Positions 42,424 to 51,638 of a DNA stretch of 64,000 bases are shown piece by piece. The translations under genes were made by a program, and so were the position numbers. The notes under the pieces are model-generated. The model searched no databases and was not told the DNA's origin. It saw nothing but the letters and a program-made list of their open reading frames with translations. Positions within the stretch are counted from its first letter, which is position 1. Each line of letters starts with the position of its first letter. Source of the DNA: CAYSWK01 sp964434735 (GTDB lineage Archaea; Micrarchaeota; Micrarchaeia; Anstonellales; Bilamarchaeaceae); NCBI GenBank assembly GCA_964434735.1, contig CAYSWK010000002.1:39072-103071 (forward strand), in the 5' to 3' direction.

Positions 42424-43673
42424 ATTTCAATCGTTTCCCCGACTTTTGGCGCCACCGCATCTAATCCTTGTTCGGTTCTCAATTCCTCTGCAAACTGCTC
42501 TGCGGCATCGCTGTGAACGATAACTACTTTTTCAGGCTGCGCTTCCTTGATCATAGTAAGCACATCGGTACGCCCGGCATGTGCCGAAAAGTCAATGTAT
42601 TCAACAGGCAAATCAACTTCCAAATCCTTGCCGTTGATCGTTACGTACCCATGGTTCCTTAATTTCCAGCCATTGGTTCCTGTAACGCAATAACCAGTAA
42701 AGAGGATTTTTGAATTAGGATGAACGTTGGTCAAATATCCTAAAATCGGCCCGCCTTCAAGCATACCTGCGCTTGAAATAATCACTCCGGGCTCCTTTGT
42801 TGCACGCTCACGGTCTTGAGGACCATATACGCGCGTAACCGAACCGATATCCTTCCTGAATTGCTTTACATCAGTAATGTACGAGCCGTGCTTAAGATAA
42901 ATGTCAGAAATTGTCTTGCCCATGCCGTCAAGGTAAATAGGCACGTCCTTGTTGTGTGCACGAATCACGCTAATAAGTTCCTGGCTTCTTCCAAGTGCGA
43001 ATGCAGGAAACAATGCCTGGCCTCCGTTATCGATTGTTTCTTCAATCTCATCCATCATCTTTTCTTCTGCGTCCTTTCTTGAAGGGTGTTCCTTTAATGC
43101 ATAGGTTGAATCGATAATAATAGTGTCGAGGTCCTTCATAGGTTTTGCACCTTGATGAAGACGTGTACCTTCAACCTTTAGGTCGCCCGTGTAAAGAATT
43201 CTTCGCGACTGGTAATTGATTTCAACCATGGCACTTCCGGCGATATGGCCGCCGTCATGAAATGTAATGTTGGTGTTGCGCAAATTAAACGGGCGTTTAT
43301 ATGGAACTCCCATGAATTGCTTAAGCGCCGTCTTGTAATGGCCCATCTGGTAGGGCAAATCAGAACCCATAATTTTCATTGAATCTGCAAGAAGCAATTC
43401 TCCCAAATCCCTCGTAGGAGGAGTACCGTACCACGGACAGTCTGAAAACGTATACAAGTACGGAAGAAAACCAATGTGGTCCATGTGCGAATGTGAAATA
43501 ATACATGCATCGGGCGATCCAGGCATCTTTGTCGGATACTCAGGATTATTGTCCTTACCAAATATCTTGATGCCGTAATCCATAAGGAGAGTCGTATCGG
43601 TTTCAAGCAAAAAGGCGCTTCTGCCAACTTCTTGGCTTGCGCCCATACAATGGAGTGGAAGTTTGTTTGACAT
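42420..43673 (-). CDS. Metallo-beta-lactamase/beta-CASP ribonuclease
   Basis: 417 codons. SHSHMDHIGFLP is the HxHxDH zinc motif; GGHIAGSAMVE, YTGDLKVEGTRLHQ, DSTYALKEHPSRKDAE, VIISSAGMLEGGPI, DFSAHAGRTDVL and VIVHSDAAEQF are the later motifs, including the beta-CASP A-C elements. There is no N-terminal KH region, so this is an aRNase J or aCPSF2-type enzyme rather than aCPSF1. Such enzymes mature or degrade RNA from the 5' end or by internal cuts. It shares a promoter region with the divergent K+ channel gene. Confidence 0.92.
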   Translation of the reverse strand: MSNKLPLHCMGASQEVGRSAFLLETDTTLLMDYGIKIFGKDNNPEYPTKMPGSPDACIISHSHMDHIGFLPYLYTFSDCPWYGTPPTRDLGELLLADSMKIMGSDLPYQMGHYKTALKQFMGVPYKRPFNLRNTNITFHDGGHIAGSAMVEINYQSRRILYTGDLKVEGTRLHQGAKPMKDLDTIIIDSTYALKEHPSRKDAEEKMMDEIEETIDNGGQALFPAFALGRSQELISVIRAHNKDVPIYLDGMGKTISDIYLKHGSYITDVKQFRKDIGSVTRVYGPQDRERATKEPGVIISSAGMLEGGPILGYLTNVHPNSKILFTGYCVTGTNGWKLRNHGYVTINGKDLEVDLPVEYIDFSAHAGRTDVLTMIKEAQPEKVVIVHSDAAEQFAEELRTEQGLDAVAPKVGETIEI

Positions 43674-43693
43674 ACTATGACTTCACAGAAAAG

Positions 43694-43704
43694 GAATTAA
43701 ATAC
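43694..43704. promoter_or_regulatory. Shared AT box between beta-CASP RNase and K+ channel genes
   Basis: GAATTAAATAC is centred 26 nt from both the ATG at 43673 (minus) and the ATG at 43725 (plus). Confidence 0.55.
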
Positions 43705-43724
43705 CACTCCGTTGTATGGTACGT

Positions 43725-44159
43725 ATGCGATCGACTGCAAAAATGAGACTTTTGTACGCCATCGCCCTCATGGCATGCGTATACGCAATAGGGATTTACT
43801 TTTACCATGTAACGGAAGGATGGTCCTACCTTGACTCGATCTATTTTGTTACGGTGACGGTGACCACTATCGGATATGGGGACATCGTGCCTCATACTAC
43901 GGCTGGACGGATAGTTACGATTTTCCTTGCGTGGATCGGGATTTCACTTGGATTTTACCTCATATATTCAATGATGGATTATAGAAAAAGCGAACTTGAC
44001 GAACGGATAAAAAAACGGTTTGTTTCGCTCCATAACACCTTCATGCAAGCGAAAAAAGAAATGACTGAAAGCGATGTCGATACGATTCTTTCAGATGACC
44101 ACATCATCGTTGCAAGCGGTGGCAAAAAACATGGAAAAAGAAAAACTGTTCAGGAATAA
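43725..44159 (+). CDS. Two-helix potassium channel subunit
   Basis: 144 codons from the ATG at 43725; the ATG at 43716 is too close to the AT box. A first membrane helix (about 7-25), a pore loop with TVTTIGYGDIVPHTTAGR (the TxGYGD selectivity filter) and a second helix (about 70-92) make a minimal KcsA/MthK-like pore. The remaining ~50 residues are charged and helical, without an RCK nucleotide domain. Four copies would form the channel in the cell membrane. Its end overlaps the E1-like gene by 29 nt. Confidence 0.9.
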   Translation: MRSTAKMRLLYAIALMACVYAIGIYFYHVTEGWSYLDSIYFVTVTVTTIGYGDIVPHTTAGRIVTIFLAWIGISLGFYLIYSMMDYRKSELDERIKKRFVSLHNTFMQAKKEMTESDVDTILSDDHIIVASGGKKHGKRKTVQE

Positions 44160-44811
44160 TGGTGTCCTATCCGTACACGAACAGGAACTAATCGGCCGCA
44201 CGCCCGTTGCAGTTATAGGCTGCGGAGGAACGGGAGGTTACGTCCTTGAAAACCTCGTACGCATGGGAATTTCAACCCTTCTTCTTTTTGACCATGATCG
44301 AATCGAATTAACCAATTTCAACCGCCAGATTCTTGCAACCGATAAAACAATTGATATGAAAAAAACCGAAGCTGCGCACGAGCGGATTCATTCAATCATG
44401 CCGCATGCAAACGTGTACGAGTTTGGAAAAATGGATACGGAAGCGGTGCAAAAATTAGCACGGGCCTCATTAGTAATTGATGCAACGGACAATATGGAAT
44501 CCCGCATCATTGCAAGCGAATTCTGTGCCCGTGCAAAAAAACCGTACGTCTTCTGTTCGGCAAGCGAATCCATGGGAATGGTAAGCGTACTTATGGGAAC
44601 ACGCATTGAAAAACTACTCAAGGTGGACAAAAAGAACCTTGGAAAATACCAAAGCTGTGTTTCGGTGATTTCACCTGCAGTTGCCATTGCAGGCTCTTTG
44701 GCCGCATCGCAAGGCATAAATGTTATTTTAAAAAAACCCTTCGTGAAGGCGCCAAACGTTCTTATGTTCAACCTTTTCAAGAAGGAGCCGTTCTGGATTG
44801 AGAAGTTTTAA
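44131..44811 (+). CDS. ThiF/MoeB/HesA-family (E1-like) adenylyltransferase
   Basis: 226 codons from the ATG at 44131 (MEKEKLFRNNGVLS); GGTGG about 8 nt upstream fits a ribosome-binding site inside the channel gene. VAVIGCGGTGGYVLENLVRMG is the ATP-binding glycine loop, LLLFDHDRIELTNFNRQ the Asp/Arg/Asn motif, VIDATDNMESR the next, and YQSCVSVISPAVAIAGSLAA the C-terminal crossover part with a possible catalytic Cys. No CxxC zinc pairs are seen. Such enzymes activate ubiquitin-like or sulfur-carrier proteins, or tRNA (TcdA). No carrier protein is nearby. Confidence 0.86.
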   Translation: MEKEKLFRNNGVLSVHEQELIGRTPVAVIGCGGTGGYVLENLVRMGISTLLLFDHDRIELTNFNRQILATDKTIDMKKTEAAHERIHSIMPHANVYEFGKMDTEAVQKLARASLVIDATDNMESRIIASEFCARAKKPYVFCSASESMGMVSVLMGTRIEKLLKVDKKNLGKYQSCVSVISPAVAIAGSLAASQGINVILKKPFVKAPNVLMFNLFKKEPFWIEKF

Positions 44812-44924
44812 GTTTTCTTTCAAAGTATACTCGTAAAGCGTCATCCATCTCTAAAAAAAGGGACTAAATACACTTTTTATCCTATTTAGCAACATTTATA
44901 AGCACTTCTTGCCGTAAAATAGCT

Positions 44925-47495
44925 ATGCAGAGGATTACAATTGAATCAATTCCTTCACTCGACCAGAACATACTGCTTGAAGTCATAAGATACCACCAGG
45001 ATCCTGAAGTGGTGCGACTTACGCTTGAACGATACATTGAAGACCAACTTAAGCGCACGTCTGATTATCGCGACCGTGAAAGCTTCCTTAAAACGCTCAA
45101 GGGACTTGGCATGCTTGAACGGCTTGCCCCTCGCCTCCAGACGGCCTGGAAGGAAAGGAAAAATGCATGTGGACTTGCAGACCTTTTTACAATAACGGAA
45201 AATCACAAAGAGGCTGTGGCGCAAACACTTGTAACACTGCTAGAAACGGAATCACTTAAAGTAGAAATATACGAAAGCCTGGCTGCAGCCTACAAGGAAC
45301 TTCCAAATGAAATTCGAATATGCGCAGGAAAAAAAGAGGTTGAAAGTTACGTGGAAGAAGGGCGTACGGGCGGAGTGTGGCGAATTACGTATTCGGAAAA
45401 TTACCCACGAGAAGTGCGGGAATATGCAAAAGAAAGAAAACAGGATTCACTCCTACGGGAGCTTTTTAGGGGCAGTACAAATGCAAAAGATCAACTAGGA
45501 AGAATACTGCAAGAGGATTACGACGATCAGACCAAGCAGTTCGCACTAACTGCCGCTTTTAGAAAGGAAAAAATATGGAGTTACCAGGAACTTGCCAAGT
45601 TGCTTGAGGTTAAGGGCCTTCCTGAAATCGCAAGGTCTGAAATCACAAGAAAATTGGCTGAAGAAGCTGAAGGGATAATCAAAACAACATTTGAAGAATG
45701 GGACATGAAAAATCCTGCACCTAATCGGCCCGTTTTTAGCAGCCTGGATGCTGAACCGTTGTTTATCGATGCCCATGAAAGCCAACCGCAGCGGTTCTAC
45801 ACCTGGAAACGGAACCTTTGCAATGATATAACTAGACAGACTGCCCTTCCGGTTGGACTACGGGAACGTGCAGGCGGGCAGGTGTTTGTACTTGATGAAG
45901 CCTTTGAATGCAAACATGCATCGTTTAGCCAGACCGATGAAAGAATACCTCTTCGAATACGGGAACGTGCAGCACACGCCGAATTAAAAAAACTTACCCC
46001 CGCAAATGATGACTCTGCAAAATACCAAATTCTTGCCTATGCACACGATAAAAACGGGTTTGAATCAGTTAAGCGCGAGGTAAGCAAGGCGATCGAATCG
46101 CAGTCAACAGGATATATAGAATACTGCGTACGTAACGGGTATTACGCTTACCTAGTGAGCTTGAGCACAAACCCCTATATCCTTTCAAAAGAAATTAAGG
46201 GGGCTGCACGAAAACAGGTAAGAAATGCGTGCGAAGCGGCGGTGTCGTTTGCAATACGAACAGGCCGGACTGAAAACTTGCGCGCTATTTCAACAGATGA
46301 ACAGGTGGATCCTGAAATACGCGCCTGGGCCCAAGGATTTGTACGCCAAGCACAAGTACAAAGTGTTGAAAACTGCAAAACGCGAAACGACCTTCAGGGA
46401 ATTCTTTTTACTGTAACTCAGCGAGATTTCCCCCAAGACCTTAAGCTGCACGCATATGAATGGCTTCTTGAGCAATATTCAAAACGAGGGGACTTTGAAG
46501 CAGTTGCAAAGCTTGATTTGACCCGTTCCGGCATCCGGGATGCTGAACCGCTCAAAGAAAGGTACTCGTATCTTGCAAAACGTACCTTTATCCAAACCGC
46601 AAAAGAACGGCACGATATGCAGCTTGAAGAAAAGCTTGGGAAATTGCATGGATTGATCAAAGGAGGACTGCCTGAAGAACTTACAGACGTTGTGCCTCTT
46701 GCACAAGCAACGTTTGAAGCGCTTGCAAAAGAATGGATAATCTGGCCTGCAATAAGACTTGAAGGGGAGTCTGACTGGAGGTTGGAACAAACCGTTTTTG
46801 CCTACCTACAGGCAAAAGAATTGCCCCCTGCAGTTCGAATTGACATGGGGCAAACAATGCTTACGCAAACGACCAATTACGAGCGTCTTGTAAAGCTAAT
46901 ACAACTGCATGTGCTTGAACCTCTTGCTCTTGAAATCTGGGAAAAAATAAAGGGGCAGGCTACTTTAAGGGAAGGCGGATGGCATTTCCAGGAAATTGCA
47001 CTCGATGAAAAAATACCAGTGCCCGTACGTGCAAAGGCATTGGAAGAATACCTTAAGGGAAATTATCGCGATCGTCTCCAATTGATAGGACAGATAATAA
47101 AATCAGGAGATATGACATTAAGCGAAATTGCAGGTGAATACGTGCAGGAAGTGGTATGGGCACGGCTTGCCAAGATAAGGTATAGTGTGCAGATTAGGGG
47201 CATTGCAACTGAACTTGAAGCCGTTGATCCTGCCAAGGCACTCACGGCAGAACGCCTTGAGCTTGAACAAATCGCACTACGAAAAGTAAAGGAGGACATA
47301 CAAGGAAATAACATAGGAGCACTTGTTGACGTGGCGCAATGTAACGTATTCCCTGCCCAAGCACGAAGATGCGCACAGTATGCATTACAAAGTGCGGGGC
47401 TAACAAAAATAGATCTAACTCCTTCAACACTTACTCCTCCAAAAAGAATGCCTATGCACACTCGTCCACGGGCCATTACGCTTGGAGCATGTTAA
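44925..47495 (+). CDS. Large helical solenoid protein
   Basis: 856 codons, almost entirely helical. A short motif of Pro, small spacer, then V/L-R/K-x2-A recurs many times (LPVGLRERAG, IPLRIRERAAH, VDPEIRAWAQG, FPQDLKLHAYEWL, VPVRAKALEEYL, LPPAVRIDMGQ, FPAQARRCAQYAL), with about 40-90 residues between copies. This is the look of an irregular HEAT- or ARM-like solenoid. There is no signal peptide or membrane helix. CATTTATAAG about 27 nt upstream is a TATA box. Probably a scaffold; function unknown. Confidence 0.8.
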   Translation: MQRITIESIPSLDQNILLEVIRYHQDPEVVRLTLERYIEDQLKRTSDYRDRESFLKTLKGLGMLERLAPRLQTAWKERKNACGLADLFTITENHKEAVAQTLVTLLETESLKVEIYESLAAAYKELPNEIRICAGKKEVESYVEEGRTGGVWRITYSENYPREVREYAKERKQDSLLRELFRGSTNAKDQLGRILQEDYDDQTKQFALTAAFRKEKIWSYQELAKLLEVKGLPEIARSEITRKLAEEAEGIIKTTFEEWDMKNPAPNRPVFSSLDAEPLFIDAHESQPQRFYTWKRNLCNDITRQTALPVGLRERAGGQVFVLDEAFECKHASFSQTDERIPLRIRERAAHAELKKLTPANDDSAKYQILAYAHDKNGFESVKREVSKAIESQSTGYIEYCVRNGYYAYLVSLSTNPYILSKEIKGAARKQVRNACEAAVSFAIRTGRTENLRAISTDEQVDPEIRAWAQGFVRQAQVQSVENCKTRNDLQGILFTVTQRDFPQDLKLHAYEWLLEQYSKRGDFEAVAKLDLTRSGIRDAEPLKERYSYLAKRTFIQTAKERHDMQLEEKLGKLHGLIKGGLPEELTDVVPLAQATFEALAKEWIIWPAIRLEGESDWRLEQTVFAYLQAKELPPAVRIDMGQTMLTQTTNYERLVKLIQLHVLEPLALEIWEKIKGQATLREGGWHFQEIALDEKIPVPVRAKALEEYLKGNYRDRLQLIGQIIKSGDMTLSEIAGEYVQEVVWARLAKIRYSVQIRGIATELEAVDPAKALTAERLELEQIALRKVKEDIQGNNIGALVDVAQCNVFPAQARRCAQYALQSAGLTKIDLTPSTLTPPKRMPMHTRPRAITLGAC

Positions 47496-47534
47496 TATGG
47501 GCCGGAAAGTTTGGTACGAAAACGAACCAACCAA

Positions 47535-48281
47535 TTATTCATTCTCAATCCTGGGCGCCAAATAATATGCAACATGCGCACCATCAAGCGTATATTCAAT
47601 CTTCAACGGCTGATCCTGCTTCAAATGAACGGTAAGCGGGCTTGATGCCGTACTTGCCTTTACGATGTCTTCTAAGTATTGAAGAGGAAATGTTGCGCGC
47701 GCGCCATCACTTGAGCTAACTAGGTCAAGCAATTCAGGAGTTCCCTTATGGTATTCCGCTTTTGCATCCCCTGTGTCTCCCTTAACATCTACAATGAATG
47801 AATTATCTGCAATTCCTAAACGAACGTGGGAACTAACCAGTTTTGCATCCTTAAGCGCATCCTTGAATGCATCTGCCTGCAATTTGACATGACATGAAAA
47901 TTCAATTTTTGGCTCTTTACGTAAAGCGTCACCAATATCCAAAAGCGGGATCTTAAATGTCTTTGAGCGCTTGTCCGCAAGAAATTTAATCACTAAACGA
48001 CCATCTTCAAGGGATAGCTCTGCCTTCTCACCACGTTTGGCACGTGAAAGAACGTTTGAAAGTTGAGTGATATCTAAGCCGATCTTTGTTTCCTCATCAA
48101 GAACGTACTCGACAAACGATTCCTTAGGCATTGAAAAACTGATCATGGAAATTTGCGAAGGGTCCATCGCCTTGAGGTAAATTCCCTCTTTTTTCAATTC
48201 AAAAAGACCTTCTTCTACAATACTTGCGACTGAATCAATTGCTGACTTAAGCTGTGGCGCTTCGGCGACGGTAATTTTCAT
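47535..48281 (-). CDS. pcn: DNA polymerase sliding clamp (PCNA)
   Basis: 248 codons, the normal PCNA length. AIDSVASIVEEGLFELKKEGIYLKAMDPSQISMISFSM matches the first domain in two parts, IGLDITQLSNVLSRAKRGE the middle and LTVHLKQDQPLKIEYTL with YYLAPRIE the end, including the interdomain and C-terminal segments that bind PIP-box proteins. It forms a ring that tethers polymerases and repair enzymes to DNA. The family B polymerase of this window ends in a PIP box. The gene stands alone, converging on the solenoid gene. Confidence 0.96.
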   Translation of the reverse strand: MKITVAEAPQLKSAIDSVASIVEEGLFELKKEGIYLKAMDPSQISMISFSMPKESFVEYVLDEETKIGLDITQLSNVLSRAKRGEKAELSLEDGRLVIKFLADKRSKTFKIPLLDIGDALRKEPKIEFSCHVKLQADAFKDALKDAKLVSSHVRLGIADNSFIVDVKGDTGDAKAEYHKGTPELLDLVSSSDGARATFPLQYLEDIVKASTASSPLTVHLKQDQPLKIEYTLDGAHVAYYLAPRIENE

Positions 48282-48382
48282 GACTATTCCCCCGTTTCCT
48301 ATTAGGGAATGAAATTTATAAGACTACCATTAGCAAAAGCAAAAAGCCATGTTAATAAACCCTTTTACCCATGTTATAACAC

Positions 48383-49405
48383 ATGAAGCTTAAGCATATC
48401 GTCGTCACCGCAGGTGTTGCGCTTGCACTTGCGTATTCCTGCTCAAAACTTATGGAAAGAAAGCCTGAAAACAAACCTGCACACCGCAGTGAAATAACGC
48501 AACAGATAGGAATTGCAGCAAACCGCCCCCTTCGACGACAACCTCTCATTGATTTCAGTGCAAAAAATCCGTTTGCGCGCACAGATGAAGAACAAAAAGA
48601 ATCACTTGCGGAACAAATGGAATGCTTGAAACTCGAATATCGTTACCAGACAATCGCACGTATGGGTTCGGACCTTGCGCGAACCCCTGAAGAAAACCAG
48701 GAATTACGGACCTTACAAATCCAACTCCCCAAAAAAGGATGTACTCGGTTTGAGGAGGTGCTTGCTGATGTTGAAGAAAGGCTTTTACAAAACCCGCACG
48801 ATTTCCAGGCGCAACAGGCATTACTTAGCCTCGTTGCAATTCAACCGGCAGTAAGCACGGCATGCGAGTTTGCAAACCAGATTACGATCACAGGATACAA
48901 CAATTATGAATATTCTGCACGTGCAGCACAACCGTATCGCACATGCCTCAATCGTGAAGAAAAAACGCTTATTGAAGAAGGGCTTGAACGTTTCAATGCA
49001 ATGAACGTCCTGCTCGCATTTGCCATACGTTCCCCTGAAGGTGAAAAACTCCTTGCGCACGTAACTGCATTTAACATGAATGAAATGCACTACGGCGCAC
49101 CTCTTGATGATTTATTTACCTATTTTGACAACACGCCTGCTTCAGGACAAGATGGTCAGGTCAGGGAAAAGATTGCAGAAGTATTATACCGCCAACTTGA
49201 AACAGATGAAAGTGGCTGGGATGAGTTTATTCGCGGACGCGCGGATGACCTTACGGCACGCATGAACCGTGACGTATGTGGGACGCTTCTTGTTGAGGAT
49301 CCGCCCACACCGACAGGGCAGCCTGGCGATGCTGAGGAGTTACAAGTATATGAAGCCCGCAGAAAAATACGGGAACTACAATGCAAACGCATCCAAAAAG
49401 AGTAA
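48383..49405 (+). CDS. Predicted lipoprotein, helical
   Basis: 340 codons. MKLKHIVVTAGVALALAYSCSK is a signal with a lipobox-like AYSC. After a basic linker the chain is helical, with six or seven further Cys (for example MECLKLEY, KKGCTRFEE, STACEFAN, YRTCLNRE, RDVCGTLL, ELQCKRI) that could form disulfides outside the cell. No enzymatic motif is recognised. An ATAAAC box lies upstream. Function unknown. Confidence 0.72.
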   Translation: MKLKHIVVTAGVALALAYSCSKLMERKPENKPAHRSEITQQIGIAANRPLRRQPLIDFSAKNPFARTDEEQKESLAEQMECLKLEYRYQTIARMGSDLARTPEENQELRTLQIQLPKKGCTRFEEVLADVEERLLQNPHDFQAQQALLSLVAIQPAVSTACEFANQITITGYNNYEYSARAAQPYRTCLNREEKTLIEEGLERFNAMNVLLAFAIRSPEGEKLLAHVTAFNMNEMHYGAPLDDLFTYFDNTPASGQDGQVREKIAEVLYRQLETDESGWDEFIRGRADDLTARMNRDVCGTLLVEDPPTPTGQPGDAEELQVYEARRKIRELQCKRIQKE

Positions 49406-49460
49406 TTTTTTATCGCCGTATTTTTAAATTTTTATCCTGCAATATAGTGTCAGTGATGAA

Positions 49461-50483
49461 ATGACTTCAAAGAAGGACCTTCTTAAGGATGAAGTAAAGC
49501 ACGTTGACTTTACGGCAATTGATTCAAGATCCATTATCGATGCCATGCGAAACATGTCGTTCACCTCACGTGACACGGCACGCGCAGCAGACATTTACAA
49601 CATGATGCTCACTAATAGAGACTGCACAGTCATGCTCACCTTAGCAGGAAGCACAAGCGCAGGCGGATGCATGAACGTCTATGCAGACATGATTAAGCAT
49701 AACATGGTTGACGCGATTGTTGCGACAGGCGCAAGCATCGTAGACATGGACTTCTTTGAAGCGTTGGGCTTCAAACACTACAAGGGAACGCCAAACATAG
49801 ACGACAAATTGCTTCGAAGCCTCTACATTGACAGGATTTATGATACGTATATTGATGAGGAGCAATTGCAGGCGTGCGACCACACCACCTATGAAATTGC
49901 AAAAGGGCTTGAACCTAGGCCATATTCTTCACGGGAATTCATACGAGAAATGGGCAAATACTTAGTTAAGAATTCAAAGAAGAAAAACTCACTCGTCCAA
50001 CTTGCATACGAGCACAACGTGCCCATCTTCTGCCCTGCATTCTCAGATTCAAGCGCAGGCTTTGGTTTGGTAAAACACCAATGGGAAAACCCCAAATCAC
50101 ATGTCTCAATTGACTCGGTAAAGGATTTCCTTGAGCTTACCAAAATCAAAATGGCCGCAAAGACTTCTGGATTATTGATGGTTGGCGGCGGCGTACCCAA
50201 GAATTTTGCGCAAGATACGGTCGTGTGCGCGGAAATTTTAGGAAAAGAAGTCCCCATGCACCAGTACGCAATCCAAGTAACGGTTGCAGATGTTCGTGAC
50301 GGTGCATGCAGCTCATCAACATTAAAAGAAGCAAGCTCCTGGGGAAAAGTTGATACGGTGTACGAACAGATGGTGTATGCCGAAGCAACAACAGTTATCC
50401 CGCTTTTGGCAAGCTATGCGTACCACACGGGTGCCCATAAAAAACGCCAAAAGTTTGAATGGGCAAAAATGCTTGATAAATAA
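49461..50483 (+). CDS. dys: Deoxyhypusine synthase family protein
   Basis: 340 codons. LAGSTSAGGCMNVYADMI, DAIVATGASIVDMDFFEALG, VPIFCPAFSDSSAGFGL and GGGVPKNFAQDT follow the NAD-binding fold of deoxyhypusine synthase, and EASSWGKVD keeps the catalytic Lys. The enzyme moves an aminobutyl group from spermidine to a Lys of initiation factor aIF5A. Some segments differ from the classical enzyme (DSSAGFGL in place of DGS-GD and TVADVRDGACSSS in place of the substrate loop), so a deoxyhypusine synthase-like or homospermidine synthase activity is possible. Confidence 0.87.
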   Translation: MTSKKDLLKDEVKHVDFTAIDSRSIIDAMRNMSFTSRDTARAADIYNMMLTNRDCTVMLTLAGSTSAGGCMNVYADMIKHNMVDAIVATGASIVDMDFFEALGFKHYKGTPNIDDKLLRSLYIDRIYDTYIDEEQLQACDHTTYEIAKGLEPRPYSSREFIREMGKYLVKNSKKKNSLVQLAYEHNVPIFCPAFSDSSAGFGLVKHQWENPKSHVSIDSVKDFLELTKIKMAAKTSGLLMVGGGVPKNFAQDTVVCAEILGKEVPMHQYAIQVTVADVRDGACSSSTLKEASSWGKVDTVYEQMVYAEATTVIPLLASYAYHTGAHKKRQKFEWAKMLDK

Positions 50484-50498
50484 TTTTTTTCTTATTTT
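50484..50498. terminator. T-rich convergent terminator region
   Basis: The 15 nt between the dys and purQ stop codons, and the bases around them, are almost all T and A (ATTTTTTTCTTATTTTC on the plus strand). This can stop the plus-strand dys transcript; the corresponding signal for purQ is weaker. Confidence 0.35.
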
Positions 50499-51269
50499 CT
50501 ATTTATCCGCTAAATACTCAACGGCGTTTTTCCAAAACTTCAATCCTTGCGCTTCTTTTACCACGCCGTTTGTCCAGTAAGGATGCTGGGTTATTTCAAT
50601 GAATGCTTCCGGATGCGGCATCATGCCGAATACGCGCCCCGTGGGGTCGCAGAGTGCCGCAATGTTATGCGCACTGCCGTTGGGGTTTGCAGGATAGCCT
50701 GCCAATTCACCGCGCTCGTTTACGTATTGCGCCGCATAAAGGTTCTTTGAAAGAATATCCTTCATGACCGTTTCATCACGTGCAAGGAAACGTCCCTCGC
50801 CGTGACGCACAGGGAGCATAACATAATCAAGACCGCGAGTGACTATCGAAGGAGAATCCTTGTTCACCTTAAGGATGACCCACCTGTCCTCAAAATGACC
50901 TTGGGAATTAAAAGTAAGCGTTACGCGCTGCTCAAAATCAGGATACGGAAGCAGCCCCATTTTAACAAGCGCCTGGAAACCGTTGCAAATTCCTAAGGTA
51001 AGCGTATCACGCTTGATGAAATCAAGAAGATTGTCCTTCAATTTAAGGCTTATTTTGTTTGCTAAAACCTTTCCGGACCCCAAATCATCGCCAAATGAGA
51101 AACCGCCGGGAAACACCAGCATATTATAATCCTCAAGAAGCTTTGGTTTTGAAAGCACATCGTTAACATGATAAATATCCGCCTTGCCGCCTGCCTTAAG
51201 AATGGCCTGTGCAGTATCCTGTTCGCAGTTGATACCGAACCCAGTAAGGACTAACGCCTGTGCTCCCAT
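50499..51269 (-). CDS. purQ: Phosphoribosylformylglycinamidine synthase, glutaminase subunit PurQ
   Basis: 256 codons. VLTGFGINCEQDTA, VFPGGFSFGDDLGSG and LTLGICNGFQALVKMG (nucleophile Cys) are the class I glutaminase motifs, and MMPHPEAF near the end gives the His and Glu. The subunit supplies ammonia to PurL in the fourth step of purine synthesis. purL and purS are not in the window. A TTTTTATTTT box about 24 nt upstream of the ATG suggests a leaderless transcript. Confidence 0.95.
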   Translation of the reverse strand: MGAQALVLTGFGINCEQDTAQAILKAGGKADIYHVNDVLSKPKLLEDYNMLVFPGGFSFGDDLGSGKVLANKISLKLKDNLLDFIKRDTLTLGICNGFQALVKMGLLPYPDFEQRVTLTFNSQGHFEDRWVILKVNKDSPSIVTRGLDYVMLPVRHGEGRFLARDETVMKDILSKNLYAAQYVNERGELAGYPANPNGSAHNIAALCDPTGRVFGMMPHPEAFIEITQHPYWTNGVVKEAQGLKFWKNAVEYLADK

Positions 51270-51306
51270 AAGAGAAGATTATTGCAGAGAAAATAAAAAG
51301 GTGAGT

Positions 51307-51537
51307 TTAGAAGCTGGTTTCGTGAGAAGGTTGACGAGATTTCTGATAAACCGGTTCATCGCCCCCAACTTTGCTAACTTTACCCTCGCGCACAAGCCCT
51401 TCAAGCAACGGATGAAGGTGCTGTGGCCCTATTGACGTACGCCTAAGAAGGTCTGAAAAAGTACAAGGCCCACGGTCAAGATGAGTTAAAACAGCTTGTT
51501 TTCGATGTTGTCTTGCTTGTGCAGTTCTGTCTCCCAT
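51307..51537 (-). CDS. Small winged-helix protein
   Basis: 76 codons. ARQHRKQAVLTHLDRGPCTFSDLLRRTSIGPQHLHPLLEGLVREGKVSKVGGDEPVY, read in order, has three helices and a wing, as in small ArsR/MarR-like transcription regulators. No metal or ligand site is visible. It lies upstream of purQ on the same strand, with 37 nt between them and a separate AT box for purQ. A GTATAAAAAACC box about 28 nt upstream fits its own promoter. It may regulate neighbouring genes, which is a guess. Confidence 0.75.
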   Translation of the reverse strand: MGDRTAQARQHRKQAVLTHLDRGPCTFSDLLRRTSIGPQHLHPLLEGLVREGKVSKVGGDEPVYQKSRQPSHETSF

Positions 51538-51638
51538 GCTAAACGTATTTGTAAGCGTGGTTTTTTATACATATTCCTGATTCTACCTATAAAGCCATAA
51601 AGAGCAACATTTATATATAAGTACTGAGGAAGGATAGT

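Noticed and set aside
44840..44860. Possible C box (GGATGA) on the minus strand before the solenoid gene
   Set aside because: No D box at guide distance and no second C/D unit.
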